From: Sutterella sp. | GTDB lineage: Bacteria > Pseudomonadota > Gammaproteobacteria > Burkholderiales > Burkholderiaceae_F | DNA: 39,827 bases | Reading direction: 5' to 3' | Assembly: GCA_017936545.1 (NCBI GenBank) | Contig: JAGBFJ010000024.1 | Coordinates: 1 to 39,827 of the forward strand | Part shown: in pieces, positions 7,927 through 16,440 of the stretch | How the letters are laid out: every line of letters starts with the position of its first letter | Position numbering within the stretch: the stretch's first letter is position 1 | The notes under the pieces: model-generated | Databases searched by the model: none | Told to the model about the DNA's origin: nothing | What the model saw: the letters and a program-made list of their open reading frames with translations, nothing else | Made by a program: the position numbers and the translations under genes

Positions 7927-9150
7927 ATGAAGCAGGCGAAAACAGTTGCCACAATCCGCAGACTTTACGAGGCCGGCATCAGCCCGGAGGCATACTGCTC
8001 TTCAGTGCTTGCAGATGCGGAAGATCTTGGCCGCCGGCTGAACATCGTAGCTTTTCTGAGCCGAGAACCGCTCGGACCTTTCGAACCCGAAAAACCGCTC
8101 TCTGGCATACCGATTGCCGTCAAGGACAACACGGCGGTTCGGGGGCTGCCCGTGACGGCGGGCTCTATTCACATCGACGACTCGCCGGCCGAACGTGACG
8201 CTCCGGCCGTGGCGAGACTGAGAGAGGCCGGCGCGCATCTTTTCATGAAGACGACGCTCTCGGAGCTCTCCGGGTTTGTTTCCACGGAGCTGCTGCCCGG
8301 TTTTTCCGAGCGTTTCGGACGGACGGTCAATCCGACGTTCCCGGGAGCCAATCCCGGCGGCTCCAGTTCCGGATCGGCAGCGGCGGTGGCTGCTGGTTTG
8401 GTACCGGCGGCGATCGGAACGGAAACCCGCGGCTCGATGCTCATGCCCGCCATGCGCCAGCGCGTCTGCGCGCTGAAGCCCTCCTTCGGACTGATTCCGA
8501 CTGAGGGCATTGCACCGATTTCGCATCGTTTCGATACTGTCGGGGTTTTCGGCACCTGCACCGATGATGTAAGGCGCGTGACCGAAGTTCTGACCGGCCG
8601 TCGGTTTTCGACTGAAGACAGACCCGTTCGCATCGGAATTCCTGACGGACCCGGATCGGCGGCATTGGCGGCTCTCGTTCGTGAAAAGGGTTTTGAATCC
8701 GTGCCGGTGACGCTTCCTCGGGGCGAAGGCGGCTACCGCATGCTCTGTGCGGCCGATATCCGGGCAGACATGACGGCCTGGCTCGCCGACTGGCGTGAAA
8801 AAGGGCCCCGCACGTTCGGCGAGCTCGTTGAGGCCTATCGTCGGATAGGCCATCCTTACGGTTTCGGAAGACTGGCCGACGCAGAAGCGCTGGCGCTCAC
8901 GGCCAGTTCGCCCGAGGTCCGACAGGCTGAGGAACAGAATCGCGAGCTGCGGGCGGCGCTTCGCGAGGCTTTTGAAAGAAGCGGCGCGGACGCGGTGTTG
9001 GATTCGGCGTTTTCGGACGTCTGGGCGCTCTGCGGCGCACCTGCCGGAACGGTCCGAACCGCGGCAGGCCTCCTGATCGCGGGGGCGCTTTCCGGAAGGG
9101 ACGGGATGCTGCTCAATTTCATGAGCGCTCTGGAGGAGACGGCTTTGTAA
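7927..9150 (+). CDS. Amidase signature family hydrolase
   Basis: A 407-residue amidase of the Ser-cisSer-Lys type, like GatA and allophanate hydrolase. The catalytic lysine is in IPIAVKDN, the cis-serine in the glycine/serine-rich loop GGSSSGSAAAVAAGLVPA, and the nucleophilic serine in TETRGSMLMPA. The last motif differs from the common GTDTGGSIR/TQTGGS form: the residue before the GS pair is arginine rather than glycine, which may alter the oxyanion hole or substrate pocket. GGAGGAG lies directly before the ATG. No GatB or GatC neighbour exists, so it is unlikely to be the tRNA amidotransferase subunit; a catabolic amidase or urea-carboxylate type hydrolase is more plausible. Substrate unknown. 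A strong terminator follows about 110 bp downstream. Confidence 0.9.
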   Translation: MKQAKTVATIRRLYEAGISPEAYCSSVLADAEDLGRRLNIVAFLSREPLGPFEPEKPLSGIPIAVKDNTAVRGLPVTAGSIHIDDSPAERDAPAVARLREAGAHLFMKTTLSELSGFVSTELLPGFSERFGRTVNPTFPGANPGGSSSGSAAAVAAGLVPAAIGTETRGSMLMPAMRQRVCALKPSFGLIPTEGIAPISHRFDTVGVFGTCTDDVRRVTEVLTGRRFSTEDRPVRIGIPDGPGSAALAALVREKGFESVPVTLPRGEGGYRMLCAADIRADMTAWLADWREKGPRTFGELVEAYRRIGHPYGFGRLADAEALALTASSPEVRQAEEQNRELRAALREAFERSGADAVLDSAFSDVWALCGAPAGTVRTAAGLLIAGALSGRDGMLLNFMSALEETAL

Positions 9151-9259
9151 GCGTAATTCCCAAGGGGATGTCCGGGATTTGACTCTTCCTAACGGAGTGA
9201 TAGAGTGATACCATGATTCATGTCGATGCAGTCCCGATGACTGCTTCCCCCAAGAGACG

Positions 9260-9298
9260 AAGGCTCGAACAGCATGTTGGTTCGGGCCTTTGTTTTTT
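9260..9298 (+). terminator. Terminator after the amidase gene
   Basis: An 11-bp stem AAGGCTCGAAC (9260-9270) / GTTCGGGCCTT (9280-9290), with one G-U pair, followed by TGTTTTTT. Classic intrinsic terminator on the plus strand. Confidence 0.88.
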
Positions 9299-9316
9299 AG
9301 TCATTTTGAACCGGTA

Positions 9317-9565
9317 TTACGGTTCTCTGTCGGCTCCGTAGGGGGCTGGAAATTCCGCCCAGGCGAGGATGTCGGCGTCGGTGACGTCGTTTTTCAGCGT
9401 GAAGGTGCGGTTGAGAAAAGCCGCGCCGCGCACCTTGAGCGTGCCGTCGGGTTCGCGCACCGTAACGAGCAGCCGCTGCTTGACGCCGGTGTCGGCGGGA
9501 AGACCTTCGCTGATCGGGTGCCAGAAAACGGCGGAAGAACGGGATGCTGCATCGGAATGGGTCAC
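9317..9565 (-). CDS. Small DUF551-like protein
   Basis: An 82-residue cytoplasmic protein starting MTHSDAASRSSAVFWHPISE. The pattern FWHPISEGLPAD near the start and AWAEFPAPYG at the end resembles DUF551, a small domain of unknown function common in phages and bacteria (compare W-P-S-LP and W-PLPEPP). The start chosen is the GTG at 9565 because AAAGGAGA lies six bases ahead of it; the frame is open to an ATG at 9595 with a weaker site. It stands alone, convergent to the amidase. Function is unknown and the family match is by eye. Confidence 0.6.
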   Translation of the reverse strand: MTHSDAASRSSAVFWHPISEGLPADTGVKQRLLVTVREPDGTLKVRGAAFLNRTFTLKNDVTDADILAWAEFPAPYGADREP

Positions 9566-9635
9566 GATGATCTCCTTTGTGCTGAAGGACTTCATCGTAG
9601 CACTTCCCCGGAGTCAGCAGACCCGGGCGGCAATG

Positions 9636-9668
9636 AAAAGCCCCCTGCGGCAGGACATCCGCAGGGGG
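9636..9668 (-). terminator. Terminator after the second DcuC gene
   Basis: A perfect 10-bp stem CCCCCTGCGG (9641-9650) / CCGCAGGGGG (9659-9668) with an 8-nt loop. On the minus strand it is followed by CTTTT. A second inverted repeat GCCTGCCGC (9676-9684) / GCGGCAGGC (9693-9701) lies between it and the gene, giving two tandem hairpins. Confidence 0.82.
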
Positions 9669-9727
9669 TTGAAAGGCCTGCCGCAGGAGCGAGCGGCAGG
9701 CGGGGCGGATCATTGTTCAGCCGGTAA

Positions 9728-11098
9728 TCAGCCGAAGAAGATCATGTTGGCGATGATCGTGACGACGAGGCCGGCGATCATCGGAATCCACGTGCGGCGG
9801 ACAACGGCCATCGGAGAGATGCCGGCGGCGCCGGCCACGGCGATGATGACGCCTGCGACCGGGCTCATGGCGCGGAGCATGCCGGAGGCGAACTGCATCG
9901 GCGTGACGAGCGCGGTGACGGAGCCGCCGAGACCGGCAGCGACATCAGGAGCGAGAGAGGCGAAGGACGAGTAGGCGCCGACGCCGGAACCGGTAAGGAA
10001 GGTCACGGCGGAGACGATCGCCGTCAGGATGACGGTCATGAAGCCCATGCCTGCACCGACGCCCTGAGCGGAGTTGATGAGGATGTCGATGAGGCCGGAG
10101 ACCTTGAGGCCGGTGGCGAAGAATTCGGCGCAGATGATCAGCGCGACGATGCCGGCGAACATCTTGCCCATGCTCTGGAACATGGCCATGGCGTCCTTGA
10201 AGACCTTCTTGACGGAGCGCGTGCGGATGATTTCGATGATCACGACGCCGACCCACACCATGAAGAGCGCGCTGATCGTGTCAAGCTTGATCGAGGAGAC
10301 GACGAGCTTCGAGAAGACGATCAGAAGGGCGATCGGCAGGACCGGGAAGATGGCATACCACTTCGGGGCGGCGGGAGCGTCGGACTGCTTCACTTCGGAG
10401 GCTTCGGCATAGACGTCGTCACCCTTGGCGTCGTAGTAGCGCTGCACGAAGTAGTGGGCAATGCAAACGACGATCACGGTCGGGACGGCGAGCACGAGCT
10501 GATACTGCACGAGGTAGATGATCGGATCGAGACCGGCCACCTTGGCGGCGAGGTTGGCCGTGCCGGCGGTCGGCGCGAAGGTCATGCCGGCCGAGGTGCC
10601 GATGACTGCGGCGGCAGCGGCGGCGGAAACGCCGACGGCCTTCAGGATCGGGAAGAGGGCTACAAGGAGCAGCATGGCAAGACCGGCGGCGGACGGGATC
10701 ACCATCACGAGGATCTGGCCGACGAGGTAGCCGCCGACGAGAACGAGATACGGGGCCTTGAGCATGGACAGGGGCTTCACGGCGACGTCGACGAGCGCGC
10801 GGGCCGCACCGATGCGGTCCATGTAGGCGGCGAAGCCGCCTGCGGTCATGATGAGGAAGCCGATGCCGGAGCTCTGCTTCGTGGCGATGCTCTTCAGGGT
10901 GTTGAAGATGTCAAAGAGCACGAAGCCCGAGGGCTTGACGCCCTTCGGCAGGAAGTGCGGGTCGCCGAGAATGACGGCGGCGAGAAGAAGTGCCAGGCCT
11001 GCAAAAAGCAGAACCAGATGGGTCTGGTAGCGCTTGATCAGCGCCCAGCCGGCGATCACCGTGACGATCACGGCAAGCCAGGGCATGAGGGAATACAT
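9728..11098 (-). CDS. DcuC-family C4-dicarboxylate carrier
   Basis: A 456-residue membrane carrier. This copy is the closer of the two to E. coli DcuC: GGFAAYMDRIGAARALV, LVLVGGYLVGQ, FAPTAGTANLAAK, a hydrophilic central loop around residues 220-240, LTGSGVGAYSSF and AMSPVAGVIIAVAGAAGIS followed by VVRRTWIP all match conserved stretches. It would exchange or export dicarboxylates such as fumarate and succinate across the inner membrane. AGGAGA lies five bases before the ATG. It follows the lyase gene on the minus strand with a 26-bp gap, so lyase and carrier are cotranscribed, in the same order as the pair at the left edge. The divergent LysR gene at 12731 is the probable regulator. The actual solute is unknown. 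Confidence 0.93.
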   Translation of the reverse strand: MYSLMPWLAVIVTVIAGWALIKRYQTHLVLLFAGLALLLAAVILGDPHFLPKGVKPSGFVLFDIFNTLKSIATKQSSGIGFLIMTAGGFAAYMDRIGAARALVDVAVKPLSMLKAPYLVLVGGYLVGQILVMVIPSAAGLAMLLLVALFPILKAVGVSAAAAAAVIGTSAGMTFAPTAGTANLAAKVAGLDPIIYLVQYQLVLAVPTVIVVCIAHYFVQRYYDAKGDDVYAEASEVKQSDAPAAPKWYAIFPVLPIALLIVFSKLVVSSIKLDTISALFMVWVGVVIIEIIRTRSVKKVFKDAMAMFQSMGKMFAGIVALIICAEFFATGLKVSGLIDILINSAQGVGAGMGFMTVILTAIVSAVTFLTGSGVGAYSSFASLAPDVAAGLGGSVTALVTPMQFASGMLRAMSPVAGVIIAVAGAAGISPMAVVRRTWIPMIAGLVVTIIANMIFFG

Positions 11099-11124
11099 AA
11101 GTTTCTCCTATCCTATGGGGTTGG

Positions 11125-12549
11125 TCAGATCAGGGTTTCGAACGCGAGGTCCAGGCGTTCGAGGGATTCGTCGATGCGGCGGGCGCAGGCTTCGCGTTCG
11201 GCGCGAAGTTCGGCCAGACGGCTGACGGCCGTGCCGAGCATGGCGTCGATTTCAGAAGGCGCGCAGCTGCCGGCGGTGCGGCGGCCGGCCACGATCCTGC
11301 GCGGATCGAGCGCGTCGCGGAATTCGGCTTCGGTCATCGGAAGCACGGGATCGCCTTCGGGGAATTCCTCCGTGATTTCCTCGCGGTAGATGCGCTGCAT
11401 TTCCGCGTAGGGGAAGTCGAGCGGGAGAATGCCGTTGGCGCGGGCGAAGCCCACCATGCGGCTCGCCATGTGATGGCCGATGCGGAAGGGCAGGCCGTGG
11501 TCGCGCATCAGACGGTCGGCGATTTCCTGCGAAGCGGTCCAGTCGGAATTGAGTTCTTCCAGAGCGCGTTCCGGATTGATCACGAGACCCGCAAGCACCT
11601 TTCTGAAGCGGGCGAGCATGCCGGCGGCGGTCGTCATCATGCGGGCGTTCTTGGCGGTGCTCTTGCCGTCGACCATGCCGGGCACGACGTTGTGAACGCG
11701 CGTGAAGCTCGTCATCATTTCGCCGATGACGTCGGAACAGTCTTCGCGGCAGTTGTTCATGAGGCCGGGATTGCGCTTCTGCGGCATGGCGGAGGACACA
11801 TAGGTGTTTTCGCCGCCTTCCTTCAGAAGGATCCAGGGACGCGGCTGAGCGTACTGCACCATGATGTCGTTGATCATCGAACCGATGCGCACGGCGGCCT
11901 GAGCGGCGCAGGACGCGGCTTCAAGCGGCGCGTCGACCGGGAAGAGGCTCGTCGCGTCGAGCGCGTTTTCGACCGGACGCGGGAAGCCGAGGGACTCGGC
12001 CATGCCGGCGCGGTCGAGCGGCCAGCAGGTGCCGTTGAGCACTGTCGCGCCCATGGAGGATTCGTTGTAGCGGGCGATGGCGGCGCCGGTGCGCTCGCGC
12101 ACGCGAAGGAGCGAGGCGGTGATGCCGAGCAGATAGTGCGCGTACGAGGTCGGCTGGGCGGCCACGCCGTTCGTATAGGAGGGAACCACGGTGTCGCGGT
12201 GACGTTCGGCAAGCTTGAGCAGGTCGCCGATGACGTCGTCAAGACCGGCGGCAAAGGTCAGCATGCGGTCGCGGAGCATCGCCGTACGGACGGTCGAGAG
12301 GATGTCCTGGCTCGAACGGCCGGCATGAATGACGGTCACTTCCGGACCGGCGGCGGCAATGAACATCGGTTCCCAGGCAATGTACTTCTTGACGCGCTTG
12401 GCGGGATCTGCTTCGCCTTCGGCTTCAACGGCGGCGATGCCGCGGGCGGCTCGGCGTGCGAGCGCTTCGTCAAACTGGGCGTTCTTCAGCCCCACGACGA
12501 CGGTGGCTCGATTGATTTTGTTGAGCCAGAAAAAATCATCTCTGATCAC
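11125..12549 (-). CDS. Argininosuccinate-lyase-like lyase
   Basis: A complete 474-residue member of the fumarase/aspartase/argininosuccinate lyase superfamily. The three conserved regions are visible: HAGRSSQDI (the counterpart of HTGRSRNDQ in argininosuccinate lyase, about residue 75), TNGVAAQPTSYAHYLL (helix with the catalytic-histidine region) and SSAMPQKRNPG (catalytic serine loop). NGTCWPLDR also recalls argininosuccinate lyase. The altered first motif and the context with a C4-dicarboxylate carrier argue for another substrate of the type X-succinate, releasing fumarate. It starts at GTG 12549 with AAGGAA ten bases ahead. No other arginine genes are near. Its paralog is truncated at the left window edge. 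Catabolic fumarate production for anaerobic respiration is my inference. Confidence 0.9.
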   Translation of the reverse strand: MIRDDFFWLNKINRATVVVGLKNAQFDEALARRAARGIAAVEAEGEADPAKRVKKYIAWEPMFIAAAGPEVTVIHAGRSSQDILSTVRTAMLRDRMLTFAAGLDDVIGDLLKLAERHRDTVVPSYTNGVAAQPTSYAHYLLGITASLLRVRERTGAAIARYNESSMGATVLNGTCWPLDRAGMAESLGFPRPVENALDATSLFPVDAPLEAASCAAQAAVRIGSMINDIMVQYAQPRPWILLKEGGENTYVSSAMPQKRNPGLMNNCREDCSDVIGEMMTSFTRVHNVVPGMVDGKSTAKNARMMTTAAGMLARFRKVLAGLVINPERALEELNSDWTASQEIADRLMRDHGLPFRIGHHMASRMVGFARANGILPLDFPYAEMQRIYREEITEEFPEGDPVLPMTEAEFRDALDPRRIVAGRRTAGSCAPSEIDAMLGTAVSRLAELRAEREACARRIDESLERLDLAFETLI

Positions 12550-12653
12550 GATACGGATTCCTTAAGACGGATGAGGGCAGGGGAAACGCCCTGCGATGGG
12601 TACAGTTTGGACGTTTGATTCAGAGATGACAATCATTCATTGGACAAAATAAC

Positions 12654-12670
12654 TTTGCGTGAGACGCAAA
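12654..12670. promoter_or_regulatory. Palindromic LysR-type operator candidate
   Basis: TTTGCGT-GAG-ACGCAAA is a perfect 7-3-7 palindrome in the 181-bp region between the divergent lyase and LysR genes. It contains the T-N11-A layout of LysR binding sites. It lies 61 bp before the LysR start and 105 bp before the lyase start, where an autoregulating and activating LysR protein would bind. Confidence 0.65.
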
Positions 12671-12730
12671 ATAAAAGCGTGACTCGGAGGCGGTTCGCCG
12701 TTATGATGGCTGCAGATAACGGAGGAAATC

Positions 12731-13711
12731 ATGGCGAGAACCGATGATCTGAGTGCCTGGCGCGCCTTCGTCACTTTTGCCCGAAGCGGGACGCTGACTG
12801 CAGCGGCCGGCGTGCTGGAGACCGAAGTGTCGAGCCTTTCCCGTGCCATCACGGGACTTGAAAAGACGCTCGGGTGCGAGCTCATCCGCCACAACACGCG
12901 TCCGCTTCAGCTCACCGATGCCGGGCGCACGGCGCTCAAGCGCATGGAAACGATCCTGCGCGCACATGATTCGCTGATGGAAACGCTGCAGAACGACAAC
13001 CGCGCGCTGACCGGGCGCGTTCGTCTCTCGACCGCGCAGGGCTTCGCCACCCGCCGTCTGATGCCTGTCATCCGGCGCTTCTGCGACGAGCATCCCGGCA
13101 TGTCGATCGACATCATGACGGGCATCCGGGAGGCTGACGTCGCGAAGGGGCTCTGCGACGTGGCCGTGCTGACGGGCGAGCCGACGCTGCCCGGTCTCGT
13201 CTACATGAGCCGCGGCCGCAACGTCTATCTGCCGGTGGCCAGTCCTGATTACATCCGGCAGTACGGTCTTCCGGTCACGCCGGAAAACCTGAAGAGCCAC
13301 AAAGGGTACATCTACTGCGGTCCGGTGCGCGGAGAAACGAAGGAGCTGACCCGAGGGAACCGCACCGAGCCAGTGCAGTTCGGCACGAGCGTGCGCTCGA
13401 CCGACATTCTCGCCGTTCGAGAAGCCGTTCTGGCCGGCATGGGCGTGGCGGTCGACATGCCGCTTGTTCAGATCTACGAGGACCTTCTGGAAGGGCGGCT
13501 GGTGCCGATTCTTCCGGGCTGGTCGCTTCCGCCCATCGAATGCTTCGTGGTGACGAACCGCGATGCCTGGCACATGCGCCGCGTGCGCGTCTTTTTCGAA
13601 TGGTTTGCCAAAACCATGCAGGGGCTTTTCGCGACTATGAAGCAGCCGTCTCGACGATCGTCGGCCTGCCGCCCGAGCGGTCCGGCGTCGACCGCGCGTC
13701 GGTCTTCATGA
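12731..13711 (+). CDS. LysR-family transcriptional regulator
   Basis: Regulator with an N-terminal winged helix-turn-helix (residues about 7-65, including GTLTAAAGVLETEVSSLSRA) and a LysR substrate-binding domain (from about residue 90). It is transcribed divergently from the lyase-DcuC operon and shares with it an intergenic palindrome, so it most likely controls that operon in response to its substrate. GGAGGAAATC precedes the ATG. The last 26 residues are an arginine/serine-rich tail unlike family members. In the neighbouring frame the DNA reads RDYEAAVSTIVGLPPERSG up to 13746, which is more protein-like, so the gene may carry a one-base slip in the CTTTTC run near 13626. Confidence 0.9.
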   Translation: MARTDDLSAWRAFVTFARSGTLTAAAGVLETEVSSLSRAITGLEKTLGCELIRHNTRPLQLTDAGRTALKRMETILRAHDSLMETLQNDNRALTGRVRLSTAQGFATRRLMPVIRRFCDEHPGMSIDIMTGIREADVAKGLCDVAVLTGEPTLPGLVYMSRGRNVYLPVASPDYIRQYGLPVTPENLKSHKGYIYCGPVRGETKELTRGNRTEPVQFGTSVRSTDILAVREAVLAGMGVAVDMPLVQIYEDLLEGRLVPILPGWSLPPIECFVVTNRDAWHMRRVRVFFEWFAKTMQGLFATMKQPSRRSSACRPSGPASTARRSS

Positions 13712-13755
13712 CGGAATCGGGCAGACGCAGAGGCGGTCTGGGCTGAAGGCCGGCT

Positions 13756-14397
13756 TCAGCGGTCTTCCTTCAGCTGCCCGGGGTACGTTTTTTCGATCCA
13801 GGCACACATGATGTCGGCCGAGAGGAGTGCCTCTCTTTCGATGTCTGCGTCCTCGGCCCGGAAGTCGGGCAGACAGAGGGCCTTCAGGTAGAGCGGGCCC
13901 TTCAGCATTTCGATGAAGCGCGCCGCGGCCGCCGTAAGCTCGGGAAGCGGCGCGTCGATATGGTTTTCAAGGACTTTGGCAAAACAGACGTAGCTCTTTT
14001 CAATGCCTTCGTGCCGGAACCAGTCGCCGATTTCCCGAAGCCGCACCGATTCCGCAAAGATGAGCCTTGAAGCGCCGACGGCGCGTTCGCTCAGCATGCC
14101 CTTCAGATAGATGCGCCCGAAGGCCAGGAATTCTTCGCGCAGCGTGCGTCCGTGCCGGTAGTCGGCCATGTAGGACGCATAGACGTCGTCGGCCATCATC
14201 TGAAGCGCCGCGATGAAAAGGCCTTCCTTGCTGCCGTAGCACTGATAGACGGTCGAACGGGAGCCGCCCGAGCGGCGGATGATCTTGTCGATCGAGGTGC
14301 GCTCGTAGCCGTGCTCAATAAAGGTGTCGATGGCGCAGGAGAGAAGCTCCTTCATGCGCTCGCGCCCGCGCGCCGTTTTGACGGCTGTTTCGTCCAT
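13756..14397 (-). CDS. TetR-family transcriptional regulator
   Basis: A 213-residue one-component repressor. The N-terminal DNA-binding domain covers residues about 10-60, with TSIDKIIRRSGGSRSTVYQCYGSKEGLF as the helix-turn-helix and following signature. The remainder is the helical ligand-binding and dimerisation domain, resembling AefR/AcrR-type C-terminal domains. It is transcribed away from the tctC-menB-menE genes. The 150-bp space between them has two GTAC-based palindromes at 14481-14520, the expected kind of TetR operator. It probably represses that operon and itself. The ligand is unknown. No strong ribosome binding site is visible before the ATG at 14397. Confidence 0.92.
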   Translation of the reverse strand: MDETAVKTARGRERMKELLSCAIDTFIEHGYERTSIDKIIRRSGGSRSTVYQCYGSKEGLFIAALQMMADDVYASYMADYRHGRTLREEFLAFGRIYLKGMLSERAVGASRLIFAESVRLREIGDWFRHEGIEKSYVCFAKVLENHIDAPLPELTAAAARFIEMLKGPLYLKALCLPDFRAEDADIEREALLSADIMCAWIEKTYPGQLKEDR

Positions 14398-14480
14398 ATT
14401 GCCCGATTCCGGAAATTGCTTAACGACATCCTACACGTCCGGCGGAGAGTCTGCCCGAACCGGGTTGCGCGGCGAAGATC

Positions 14481-14520
14481 TGTACTGTACCATACGGTAC
14501 AAATGTACTGATCGGTACAG
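14481..14520. promoter_or_regulatory. Double palindromic operator for the TetR regulator
   Basis: Two inverted repeats lie side by side between the divergent TetR and tctC genes: GTACCATACGGTAC (14487-14500), preceded by a further TGTACT, and TGTACTGATCGGTACA (14504-14519). Their centres are about 18 bp apart, nearly two helical turns, which fits cooperative binding of two dimers on one DNA face. The core repeat is TGTAC/GTACA. Binding by the adjacent TetR protein is inferred. Confidence 0.72.
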
Positions 14521-14547
14521 TCAGGTGCAAATGGAGGGCATGAATTC

Positions 14548-15531
14548 ATGGACAGACGCAGACTTCTTCAGCTTGCCGGCGCCGTTTTTGCGGCGGGCGG
14601 CTTTTCCGCGTCGCTTTTCGCAGCGGGAGAGGAGAAGCCGAGAGATCTCACTCTCATTGTTCCTTTCCCGCCGGGCGGGGGCGGCGACATTCTCGCGCGG
14701 GCTGTCTCGCTGCCGCTTGCCGAATTCGCCGGCCGGCATCAGATCACGCTCAACCGGCCGGGCGCGGGCGGAAACATCGGAACGGCTCAGGTCGTCAAGG
14801 CGGCGCCCGGGTCGGGCACCGTCGGCTACGTGACGAACGGCATTCTCTGCGTCAATCCCCATCTTTATGAGAGGCGTGCCTTCGATCCGCTCACGGATCT
14901 GAAGCCGGTGGCCGGTCTGACGGTGATCGGTCTCGTGCTGGCGGTCAATCCGAAGGTGATGCCCGACGTCAGGACAGTTTCCGATCTCGTCCGTCATGCC
15001 GCCGCCCGTCCCGGCGAAACGGCGTTTGCCTCGGCGGGCGCCGGCACGACCAGTCATCTCGCCGGCTCTCTGTTTGAGGCGGAAGCCGGACTTGAACTCA
15101 ATCACATTCCGCACGCGGGCGGCGCGGCGGCCGTCAATGAAGTGCTTGCAGGACGCATTCCCTTTCTGATCGACGTGATGCCGAATCTGCTGCCGCATAT
15201 CCGCAGCGGCGCGCTTCGCGCAATTGCTGTCACGAATCCTGCGCGCTCCGCGCTTCTTCCCGGCGTGCCGACGATGACCGAATCCGGTTTCCCGGGCGTT
15301 TCGCTCTGCGCCTGGGACGGCCTTGCCGCGCCGGCAGGCTTTCCCGACGAGGAAGCCGAAGCGCTGGCCCGCGCGGCGGAGCAGGCGCTGGCCCGGCCTG
15401 CCCTTCGCGAACGGCTTCTGCGGCTCGGCGCCGAACCGCAGTTCAGAGCGCCGGCCGATTTCCGCCGCTTCATAGCAGAGGAAGCGCTGAAGTGGAAGCC
15501 GCTCGCCCTGAAGGCCCGCGCTCAGCGCTGA
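14548..15531 (+). CDS. Tripartite tricarboxylate transporter binding protein (TctC/Bug)
   Basis: Periplasmic solute-binding protein of the Bug family, 327 residues. The N-terminus [18 protein letters not shown] is a signal peptide with twin-arginine character; the mature part begins near [25 protein letters not shown], with the diagnostic PFPPGGG loop that contacts the carboxylate ligand. [11 protein letters not shown] and the [14 protein letters not shown] segment are further family marks. GGAGGG lies nine bases before the ATG. No tctA or tctB permease gene is close by, as is common in Burkholderiales where orphan Bug proteins are numerous. It is first in a run with menB (46 bp downstream) and menE behind a TetR operator. 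The ligand is unknown; a menaquinone-pathway link would be new. Confidence 0.94.
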   Translation: MDRRRLLQLAGAVFAAGGFSASLFAAGEEKPRDLTLIVPFPPGGGGDILARAVSLPLAEFAGRHQITLNRPGAGGNIGTAQVVKAAPGSGTVGYVTNGILCVNPHLYERRAFDPLTDLKPVAGLTVIGLVLAVNPKVMPDVRTVSDLVRHAAARPGETAFASAGAGTTSHLAGSLFEAEAGLELNHIPHAGGAAAVNEVLAGRIPFLIDVMPNLLPHIRSGALRAIAVTNPARSALLPGVPTMTESGFPGVSLCAWDGLAAPAGFPDEEAEALARAAEQALARPALRERLLRLGAEPQFRAPADFRRFIAEEALKWKPLALKARAQR

Positions 15532-15577
15532 AAACCCCGTACAGAACCACACAACGACTTTACAAAGGACACGCATC

Positions 15578-16432
15578 ATGCAGCCGATGCTCGACACCTC
15601 TCATCTTCCGCCCGTTCCCGAATGGCATCGGGCCGGGGAGTTCACCGACATCATTTATGAAAAGTGCGAAGACGGGATCGCCAAGATCACCATCAACCGC
15701 CCGCAGGTTCACAACGCCTTCAGACCGCTCACCGTCATGGAAATGAGCCGCGCCCTCAACGACGCGCGCAATGACGAAAGCATCGGCGCCGTCATTCTCA
15801 CGGGCATGGGCGAAAAGGCCTTCTGCTCGGGCGGCGACCAGAAGGTGCGCGGCACGGGCGGCTACGTGGGCGACGACGGCACGCCGCGGCTCAACGTGCT
15901 GGACCTGCAGCGCGAAATCCGCACCTGCCCGAAGCCCGTCGTGGCGATGGTGGCAGGCTGGTGCGTGGGCGGCGGTCATGTGCTGCACATGATGTGCGAT
16001 CTGACGATCGCCGCCGAAAACGCCATGTTCGGTCAGACGGGACCCCGCGTCGGGTCTTTTGACGGCGGCTGGGGCGCCTCCTACATGGCCCGCATCGTCG
16101 GTCAGAAGAAGGCCCGCGAAATCTGGTTCCTCTGCCGCTTCTACAGCGCGAAGGAAGCGCTCGACATGGGACTCGTCAACACGGTCGTGCCGATCGAGCG
16201 TCTTGAAGCGGAAACGGTTCAGTGGTGCCGTGAAATGCTGGCCAATTCGCCGCTTGCGATCCGCTGCCTCAAGGCGGCGCTCAACGCCGACTGCGACGGT
16301 CAGGCCGGTCTGCAGGAACTCGCCGGCAACGCCACGCTACTGTACTACATGACCGACGAAGGCCGCGAAGGGAAGAACGCCTTCCTTGAAAAGCGCCGTC
16401 CGGACTTCACGAAGTTCCGCCGTCTGCCCTGA
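15578..16432 (+). CDS. menB: 1,4-dihydroxy-2-naphthoyl-CoA synthase
   Basis: MenB closes the second ring of menaquinone by Dieckmann-type cyclisation of o-succinylbenzoyl-CoA. The 284-residue protein is nearly colinear with E. coli Men[112 protein letters not shown] and EKRRPDF near the C-terminus are all retained. The [12 protein letters not shown] stretch marks the bicarbonate-dependent type I enzyme. AAAGGA precedes the ATG. menE follows after 8 bp, so the two are co-translated. The enzyme is cytoplasmic. Menaquinone would be the low-potential quinone for the anaerobic respiratory operon at the right of the window. Confidence 0.97.
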   Translation: MQPMLDTSHLPPVPEWHRAGEFTDIIYEKCEDGIAKITINRPQVHNAFRPLTVMEMSRALNDARNDESIGAVILTGMGEKAFCSGGDQKVRGTGGYVGDDGTPRLNVLDLQREIRTCPKPVVAMVAGWCVGGGHVLHMMCDLTIAAENAMFGQTGPRVGSFDGGWGASYMARIVGQKKAREIWFLCRFYSAKEALDMGLVNTVVPIERLEAETVQWCREMLANSPLAIRCLKAALNADCDGQAGLQELAGNATLLYYMTDEGREGKNAFLEKRRPDFTKFRRLP

Positions 16433-16440
16433 GGCGCATC

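Noticed and set aside
9213..9335. Possible 39-residue frame starting MIHVDAVPMT
   Set aside because: It runs straight through the strong terminator of the amidase gene and has no family resemblance; treated as chance.
15578..16432. Generic enoyl-CoA hydratase of fatty-acid or aromatic degradation
   Set aside because: Near-colinear match to MenB including the [17 protein letters not shown] stretch, plus the adjacent menE-like gene.
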